Source: Luteimonas panaciterrae (GTDB taxonomy: Bacteria; Pseudomonadota; Gammaproteobacteria; Xanthomonadales; Xanthomonadaceae). From it: 64,000 bases of DNA. The position numbers and the translations under genes were made by a program. The notes under the pieces are model-generated. The model ran no database searches and was not told the DNA's origin. It saw only the letters and a program-made list of their open reading frames with translations. Position 1 is the stretch's first letter. Each line of letters opens with the position of its first letter. The DNA lies in NCBI RefSeq assembly GCF_020511115.1, contig NZ_JAJAVH010000008.1:1-64000 (forward strand), in the 5' to 3' direction. Of the stretch, positions 58,688-64,000 are shown piece by piece.

Positions 58688-59623
58688 ATGCCGCGCCGAT
58701 TCGACCATCTCAACGATGTGGAAGTGTTTGCCACCACCGTGGACCACGGTTCCCTGACCGCGGCCGCCGTTGCGCTCGGCACCACGGCCTCGGTGGTCAG
58801 CCGCGCGATCGCCCGGCTGGAGGCACGGCTGGGCGTGCAGCTGCTCCGACGCACGACGCGCAGCCTGAGCCTCACCGATGCCGGACGGCTCTATCTGGAT
58901 CAGTCGCGCGCCGCCTTCGCGCTGATCGACGACGCCGAACGCGCCCTGCAAGGCCAGGGCGAGGAACTCACCGGCAGTCTCCGCATCAGCGTGCCGACCA
59001 CCTACGGCCATTACCGACTGCCGGCGATGCTCGCGCGCTTCGCGCGCCTGCATCCGCGCGTGCAGATCGACTTGAGCATCAGCAATCGCAACGTCGATCT
59101 GGCGGCGGAGGGTTACGACCTGGCGATCCGCCTCGGCGCATTGCCCGACAGCGGACTCGTCGCGCGCAAGCTCGAGGATGCGCCGATGTGCCTGGTGGCG
59201 GCGCCATCCTATCTGCGCGATGCGGGAACGCCGCGCACGATCGCCGACTTGTCGCGGCACGCCTGCCTGCCCTTCGTGATGCCGAGCACCGGACGCATCG
59301 CGCCGTGGATCCTGCGCGACGAACAGGGGCGCGACATCGACTGGATGCCTGCTTCATCCTTGCGCGTTTCCGACGATGTGCTGGGCGTCGTCTCGCTCGC
59401 CGAACAAGGCGCGGGCGTGTGCCAGACCTATGATTTCATCGCCGAGGATCGCATTCGGCAAGGTCGTCTCGTCGAAGTGCTGCGGGAAACGCGCGGACGC
59501 TCACGGCCTTTTTCGCTGCTCTACGCACCGCACCGCCGCCTCTCGGCGGCGGCGCGTGCGCTGATCGAAATGCTGACCGCGGATGATGCTGGTGCTGCCA
59601 TCGCGGCCTCGACCGTTCGATGA
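58688..59623 (+). CDS. LysR-family transcriptional regulator
   Basis: About 311 residues from ATG 58688 (MPRRFDHLNDVEVFATTVD); ATG 58664 is an alternative. The N-terminal helix-turn-helix contains GSLTAAAVALGTTASVVSRAIARLEARLGVQLL, read in two parts, and the C-terminal effector domain follows the LysR pattern. It is transcribed away from the secreted DJ-1 gene 128 bp apart, the usual arrangement for a LysR regulator and its target, so control of that gene is the first guess. Confidence 0.9.
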   Translation: MPRRFDHLNDVEVFATTVDHGSLTAAAVALGTTASVVSRAIARLEARLGVQLLRRTTRSLSLTDAGRLYLDQSRAAFALIDDAERALQGQGEELTGSLRISVPTTYGHYRLPAMLARFARLHPRVQIDLSISNRNVDLAAEGYDLAIRLGALPDSGLVARKLEDAPMCLVAAPSYLRDAGTPRTIADLSRHACLPFVMPSTGRIAPWILRDEQGRDIDWMPASSLRVSDDVLGVVSLAEQGAGVCQTYDFIAEDRIRQGRLVEVLRETRGRSRPFSLLYAPHRRLSAAARALIEMLTADDAGAAIAASTVR

Positions 59624-59670
59624 CTTGATCGAAGCGGGACTTGATCGAAGCGGGACTTGATCGAAGCGGC
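59623..59670. repeat. 16-bp tandem repeat, three copies
   Basis: ACTTGATCGAAGCGGG occurs three times head to tail (59623-59638, 59639-59654, 59655-59670, last base differing). The first copy begins at the last base of the LysR stop codon. The run would vary by slippage or recombination and is a possible strain marker. Confidence 0.8.
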
Positions 59671-59694
59671 CGATGGCCACGGCGACAATCATCG

Positions 59695-60678
59695 TCAACG
59701 AATGCCGGCCGGCGCGTCGATCACCCACAGAGTCGTGCTGCCCTGCGCATCCGGATCGAACGGCGCTGATTCGAAAGCGATCCTGCTGCCGTCCGGCGAC
59801 CAGCCAGGCGCACCGTCGAGACCGCAACTGCGAGTCACGCGAATGCGTGAACCGCCATTGGCCGGGATCACGAAGAGATTGGCGATCTCGATGTCGTCGT
59901 CGCCCGACGAATACACGATGTAATCACCGCTCGGCGACCAGGAGGCGTCGGTGTTGAACAGCGCACCGTCGCTGGTCACGTTGAACGTGTTGCCATCGGC
60001 GACATCCAGCGTGAACACGTCCCAGGCTTCCTGACCGACTTCGCGCTGGAACACGATCTTGTCGCCTCTGGGCGACCACTCCGGCTGGCGATCGTTGTGG
60101 CCCTGCGTCAAGCGAGCCAATCCCGTGCCGTCGCTGCGCACCTTCCACAGTTCGCCGCCGGCGTCGGGATTGGCTTCACTGTGCGATTCGAACACGATCC
60201 ATCGGCTGCCATCATTCAATACCGGCGAGACCGAAGGTTCCCACGCCAGCGATCCCGGCCGGTTCGTGATCCGTCTCGGTGAGCCGCCCGTAGCGGAGAC
60301 CAAATAGACCTCGTCACGATCGACCACATCGCTGGAATAGACCACCTCGTCGGTGGCCGCCGACCAGCATTGCCCCGGCAGGTTCACGCTCTGCGCGGTG
60401 GTGGGGCTGAGTGCCCGCAGCACGGCGCCGCCACCGGACGGCACGGTCCGCACCACCGACTTGCCGGTGTTGTAGCGCTGGGTGAAATTGGTGAACGCCA
60501 GTACTTGCCCGTTCGGCGAGAAGCACGGGTTCTGGAAACTGCGTCCCAGTCCGTTGCCTGTGACGACGATCTGCTTCGCGTTGTCGGCGCGACAGGCGGC
60601 CGCCGTTTGGGTTTGCGCACCTGCCAGTACGGGGCACAGGCACGCCATCGCCAGCAGTGACACTGCTTGCTTTCGCAT
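59695..60678 (-). CDS. Secreted TolB-like (PD40) beta-propeller protein
   Basis: About 327 residues from ATG 60678, which has AAGGA eight bases upstream. The signal peptide MRKQAVSLLAMACLCPVLAG is followed by repeated PD40 units (NPCFSPNGQVLAFTNF, QPEWSPRGDKIVFQRE, DASWSPSGDYIVYSSG, APGWSPDGSRIAFES), the TolB-type propeller pattern of five or more blades. TolB itself is in the Tol-Pal system; this copy stands alone and lacks the TolB N-terminal domain. Confidence 0.82.
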   Translation of the reverse strand: MRKQAVSLLAMACLCPVLAGAQTQTAAACRADNAKQIVVTGNGLGRSFQNPCFSPNGQVLAFTNFTQRYNTGKSVVRTVPSGGGAVLRALSPTTAQSVNLPGQCWSAATDEVVYSSDVVDRDEVYLVSATGGSPRRITNRPGSLAWEPSVSPVLNDGSRWIVFESHSEANPDAGGELWKVRSDGTGLARLTQGHNDRQPEWSPRGDKIVFQREVGQEAWDVFTLDVADGNTFNVTSDGALFNTDASWSPSGDYIVYSSGDDDIEIANLFVIPANGGSRIRVTRSCGLDGAPGWSPDGSRIAFESAPFDPDAQGSTTLWVIDAPAGIR

Positions 60679-60958
60679 AGTCATGATCCTTCGAGATTGA
60701 GTGGACATCGCCGCATCGGACGTCGAACGCGTCCTCGATTTCCTGCGACTCGACGGCCTCCTTTTGCCGCGACGATGTGCGACTCAGAATAACGTCAGCA
60801 ATCCAGCGTCTTGAGATTTACTACCGACATTAAAGTGATCTTCTACTCAATATCACGTCACTTTTTCTTCCTGTTTTTTTCCTGTTTTTTTCCGAGGCTC
60901 CCATCGCTGCGCGGCTCTGCATACTGGATCGACCATCCGATGCAAAAGGAGCTCGACC
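60679..60958. other. Intergenic region between divergent genes
   Basis: About 280 bp between the TolB-like gene (minus) and the lyase-like gene (plus). It has an AT-rich section around 60830-60895 with long T runs (TTTTTCTTCC, TTTTTTTCC) on the plus strand, probably promoter or leader sequence of the lyase gene. No small gene seen. Confidence 0.45.
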
Positions 60959-62773
60959 ATGTTCTCGCATGTGAGGATCACAGCCCTCTGGCTGTGCGCA
61001 TTGTTAGTCACGACGGCGGGCCTCTGCCGTGCGGCGATTCCGCCCGACCTTTCCTATGTCGACACCACAACCCCGGCGTATGCACGTTTCAAGGCCTGGG
61101 TGGACCGCGCCGTGGCCGGCAATCCCGGCTACAACTTTTCCGCGACCGACGCCGGCTACGCCTATCGGTTGAACGGGAATGCCGCCTATTGCCAACTCGC
61201 CGTGCGGATGGCGGAGAAACAGGTCGCCGACGCGGAAGCGGTGATCGCGAACGGACAAAGGCCCGAGGTCTCGGGCGATTCGTATCTGCACGTCGGCGAG
61301 ATGATTCGTGACGTCTCGCTCACTTACGATTGGTGCGACGCTTTCACAACCACGCAGCAACGCGCGCGCTGGGCGGCCTATGCCGAACAGGCGGTGTGGA
61401 ACGTCTGGCATCACCAGCAGGCGAACTGGGGTGGCCGTCCCTTCCCCTGGTCGGGATGGTCGGTGAATGATCCCGGCAACAACTATTACTACAGCTTCAT
61501 CGAAGCGACCATGTATTGGGCGATGGCCAGCGGCAGCACCGACTGGCGCCAGTTCCTCGAACAGGAGAAGCTGCCGCCGCTGGTGAGTTATTTCGCGGCG
61601 CTACCGGGTGGCGGCAGTAGCGAGGGCACCGGTTACGGCTTGTCGCATCAGCGCCTGTTCGAGCTTTACCGCATCTGGCGCGATTACACCGGCACCGATC
61701 TTGGCGCGCAGAGTACGCACCTGACCGACTCGATCGATTGGTGGATCCATGCCACCGTGCCCACGCTCGATCGCATCGCACCACTCGGCGATCAGTCCCG
61801 CGTGTCCTATCCGGATTTGTACGACTACCATCGCAACGTCATCCTGCAGGCGCGGGCGATGACCGGCAGCGTCGAGGCGCGTTCGCATGCGAACTGGTGG
61901 CTCAACCACATCTCGGTCGCGCAGATGGACAGCGGCTTCAATTTCCGCCACGACCTGCTGCCCAGCAGCGGTGCAGCCGCGCCGCCGAGCGCGCTCTACT
62001 ATCATGCTGCCGGCACCGGACGCCTGTTCGCACGCAGCAGCTGGAGTACCGGGGCGATGTGGCTGGGTTTCACCGCCGGCCCCTACGAACAGGGCCACGC
62101 GGCGCAGGACCAAGGCGCGTTCACGCTGTTCGCGCGCGACTTCCTCGCGGTCACCGAGAACATCTTCACGCACAGCGGAATCCAGCAAGGCACCGCGGTG
62201 CAGAACGTACTGCGTTTCACCAGCAACGGCAGCGACATTCCGCAGCGCTACCCGACGCTGTCGAGCATGACGGTCACGCCCGGCGCGAATGGGGTGCTGG
62301 ACGTGAGCGCGAACCTCACGCCGGCCTACGACGGACATCCCGCCATCCAGAGTTGGCGTCGCGACCTGCACTTCGCGCAGCGCAAGCTCAGCGTGCATGA
62401 CACCTATCAGGTCGGTAGCGGGGTGCAGACGGTATTCCAGGTCAATACGCCACTGCAGCCGGTGATCAGCGGTAACAGCGCGCGCGCCGGCGACCTGATC
62501 ATCACCGTGCTGAAACCCGCCAACGCCACGCTGCGCGCGATCGACTGGCACGCGACCGGTCCGGCCAGCGAATATCTGCGTGGCTGGAAACTGGAAGTCG
62601 GTGGAGCTAGCGGTGAATTCTTGGTGGAATTCGCCGATGCGCATGATTCGCTGTGCCGATGCATCGAGCGCAATCCGCCACGCCTGATCCCGCGCCGAAC
62701 GCAACCACTGAAATCACTGGACCGCCCATTGCGACGGCCCGGTGTTGGCAAGGCATTGCTGCCTGGAGCGTGA
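60959..62773 (+). CDS. Secreted heparinase/alginate-lyase-like protein
   Basis: 604 residues from ATG 60959, with AGGAG seven bases upstream. A signal peptide (MFSHVRITALWLCALLVTTA then GLCRA) precedes an alpha-helical toroid (about 40-330, many Trp/Tyr, e.g. YSFIEATMYWAMASGS, GTGYGLSHQRLFELYRIW). A beta-sandwich-rich part (about 350-575) follows, the layout of heparinase II/III and PL-type uronate lyases. The last 40 or so residues are Arg/Pro-rich and look unlike the rest. Catalytic residues are not confidently assignable. Likely degrades a uronic-acid polysaccharide in the periplasm or outside the cell. Confidence 0.62.
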   Translation: MFSHVRITALWLCALLVTTAGLCRAAIPPDLSYVDTTTPAYARFKAWVDRAVAGNPGYNFSATDAGYAYRLNGNAAYCQLAVRMAEKQVADAEAVIANGQRPEVSGDSYLHVGEMIRDVSLTYDWCDAFTTTQQRARWAAYAEQAVWNVWHHQQANWGGRPFPWSGWSVNDPGNNYYYSFIEATMYWAMASGSTDWRQFLEQEKLPPLVSYFAALPGGGSSEGTGYGLSHQRLFELYRIWRDYTGTDLGAQSTHLTDSIDWWIHATVPTLDRIAPLGDQSRVSYPDLYDYHRNVILQARAMTGSVEARSHANWWLNHISVAQMDSGFNFRHDLLPSSGAAAPPSALYYHAAGTGRLFARSSWSTGAMWLGFTAGPYEQGHAAQDQGAFTLFARDFLAVTENIFTHSGIQQGTAVQNVLRFTSNGSDIPQRYPTLSSMTVTPGANGVLDVSANLTPAYDGHPAIQSWRRDLHFAQRKLSVHDTYQVGSGVQTVFQVNTPLQPVISGNSARAGDLIITVLKPANATLRAIDWHATGPASEYLRGWKLEVGGASGEFLVEFADAHDSLCRCIERNPPRLIPRRTQPLKSLDRPLRRPGVGKALLPGA

Positions 62774-62790
62774 TGTCAGCCGCATGCACA

Positions 62791-62829
62791 TGCGTGCGTG
62801 TGGCGACATCTGCGCCACACACGCACGCA
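62791..62829. terminator. Convergent hairpin
   Basis: TGCGTGCGTGTGGCG against CGCCACACACGCACGCA, with two unpaired bases in the stem, between the lyase-like gene and the minus-strand membrane protein gene. It probably serves as a factor-independent stop for one or both; no T tract. Confidence 0.45.
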
Positions 62830-62871
62830 ATCACGCGTGCAACGGACAAGGCCCGTACTTGGCGAGCACGC

Positions 62872-63450
62872 CTATTGCAGCACGGGCTTGCTCTTGCGCC
62901 CCAGCCACCAGGCGATGCCCAAGCCTCCCAGCAACCAGCCGATCACCTGCTCGGCCAGCGCGCCGAGCGTGAAATCGAGCGGGAACAGATACCAGTTCCA
63001 GTACGGCACGTTGACGATCAGCCAGCCGAACAACCCCAGTGCCGCCGTCGCCACGACGCGGCGACCGAAGCTCCAGGGCGTGGATGCCAACAGCCACGCC
63101 GCGACCAGCGCAGCGAGCAGCACCGAAACGAATTGCTTGATCAGGTTCGGCCCCATGCTCTCGATCGACGGATTGCCGTCGGGCCGGTAGATCACCAGGG
63201 CATAGGGCTTTCCTTTGCTCTGTTCGGCGAAAGTCTTCATCGCCGCCTCATCGCCGTACTTTTCGAATTCCATGCTCGGGTACATGTAGACGCCTTCTGA
63301 CGTCGCCGACTGCTGCAATGCGCTGAGCACAGCGTCCTGCTGAGCGGGATACCTGAAACCCGCTTCCCCGATCGGCAACGCCATGTGCGCGACGGCGCCC
63401 CAGATGAAAACGATGATCCCGCCGATGATGCCTGCCACCAAGATACGCAT
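62872..63450 (-). CDS. Membrane protein of unknown function
   Basis: 192 residues: one N-terminal membrane helix (MRILVAGIIGGIIVFIWGAVAH), a periplasmic domain of about 80 residues with EKYGDEAAMKTFAEQSKGKPYALVIYRPDG, then three to four C-terminal membrane helices and a short basic end (WWLGRKSKP). I do not recognise a named family. It lies alone between convergent and codirectional neighbours. Confidence 0.65.
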   Translation of the reverse strand: MRILVAGIIGGIIVFIWGAVAHMALPIGEAGFRYPAQQDAVLSALQQSATSEGVYMYPSMEFEKYGDEAAMKTFAEQSKGKPYALVIYRPDGNPSIESMGPNLIKQFVSVLLAALVAAWLLASTPWSFGRRVVATAALGLFGWLIVNVPYWNWYLFPLDFTLGALAEQVIGWLLGGLGIAWWLGRKSKPVLQ

Positions 63451-63533
63451 GACCGTACTCCCCTTGCGTCAGTGAAAGCGTGGGGAGCTTGCGCCTATCC
63501 CGGCGGGCTCACAACTGCCGCCGGACGGACGGC

Positions 63534-64000
63534 TCAGGCGTGCGATTGCTCGCTGTCCAGATGATCCATATAGGCGACCGGCAAACGTTCGCCGGCGGCG
63601 GCGTTCCTGGGGACGGTACTCTCGATAACCCGCAGAGCCTCTTCGTCTAACGTGAAGTCCAGGGCACCGAGTGCTTCGGCCAGACGGTCGCGGCGGCGCG
63701 CGCCGACCAGGGGCACGATGTCCTCGCCCTGCGCAGCGACCCACGCGATCGCGATCTGTGCGACGCTGACGCCACGTGCCTGCGCGATCGTGCGCAAAGC
63801 TTCGACCAGCCCGAAATTGTGTTCGAGATTGCCGGCCTGGAAACGCGGCAAAGCACTGCGTAAATCACCCTGCCCCGCATTGCCTTGCTGCCAGTGTCCG
63901 CTGATCAGGCCGCGCGAGAGCACGCCGTAGGCGGTGACGCCGATGCCGAGTTCGCGGCACGCCGGCAGGATGCCGTCCTCGATGCCGCGCGAGATCAGCG
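63534..64000 (-). CDS. Aldo/keto reductase, C-terminal part (cut by window end)
   Basis: The last about 155 residues of an aldo/keto reductase; the N-terminal catalytic residues lie beyond the window. Visible family features are GIEDGILPACRELGIGVTAYGVLSRGLISG, then QARGVSVAQIAIAWVAAQGEDIVPLVGARRRDRLAEALGALD, the NADPH-site strand and C-terminal helices (both in split form here). Resembles the YajO/YakC type. The reading frame is open to the right edge, so the fragment is given to 64000. Confidence 0.85.
   Translation of the reverse strand, partial: LISRGIEDGILPACRELGIGVTAYGVLSRGLISGHWQQGNAGQGDLRSALPRFQAGNLEHNFGLVEALRTIAQARGVSVAQIAIAWVAAQGEDIVPLVGARRRDRLAEALGALDFTLDEEALRVIESTVPRNAAAGERLPVAYMDHLDSEQSHA

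Overview
The window reads as chromosome from a high-GC gammaproteobacterium of the Xanthomonadales (Lysobacteraceae/Rhodanobacteraceae-like). The grounds are family content and layout: a dihydrolipoamide dehydrogenase with its own N-terminal lipoyl domain, a tesA / ybbA-ybbP divergon, YajQ plus DUF1415, many DUF-type proteins common in xanthomonads, and REP elements built on CATTCCCGCGAAGGCGGGAAT. No phage, insertion sequence, CRISPR array or plasmid gene was seen.

Layout. 0-8.2 kb: the first codons of glmS (minus), then a self-contained efflux module (adaptor, small ORF, ABC ATPase, two MacB/FtsX-type permeases) followed by its likely control pair, a sigma-54-dependent response regulator and a histidine kinase. 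A consensus sigma-54 promoter and a double palindromic activator site precede the adaptor. 8.2-21.1 kb: glmU, a GT-C/GtrA pair, a secreted protein, and the complete ATP synthase operon atpIBEFHAGDC (minus), with a lipoprotein gene lodged between atpG and atpD. 21.8-29.7 kb: two outer-membrane beta-barrel proteins, a secreted Ala-rich protein, the pyruvate dehydrogenase E3 and E2 genes with an amino-acid racemase between them, and a YggN-type protein. 29.7-44.9 kb: mostly housekeeping and small families (EamA exporter, alcohol dehydrogenase, YajQ, RsuA, RsmC-like methyltransferase, YbbA/YbbP ABC system, TesA, DsbA-like FrnE, DUF418, MsrB and others).

44.9-48.8 kb is the most unusual part. An approximately 1.3-kb non-coding stretch holds two abutting tRNA-like sequences and a run of tight hairpins. 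It leads into a slipin with a triplicated N-terminal module and then the RNA ligase rtcB, closed by a strong terminator. I read it as an RNA-repair locus whose leader RNA is part of the system.

48.8-64 kb: an SdiA-regulated-type propeller, a PepSY protein, a YjbR protein, an ABC-2 exporter, a YciI-like protein, a membrane-anchored tandem AAA+ ATPase, an M13 peptidase lipoprotein, a secreted DJ-1/PfpI protein divergent from a LysR regulator, a TolB-like propeller, a heparinase/alginate-lyase-like protein, and an aldo/keto reductase cut by the window end. All family names come from reading the sequences; no search was run.
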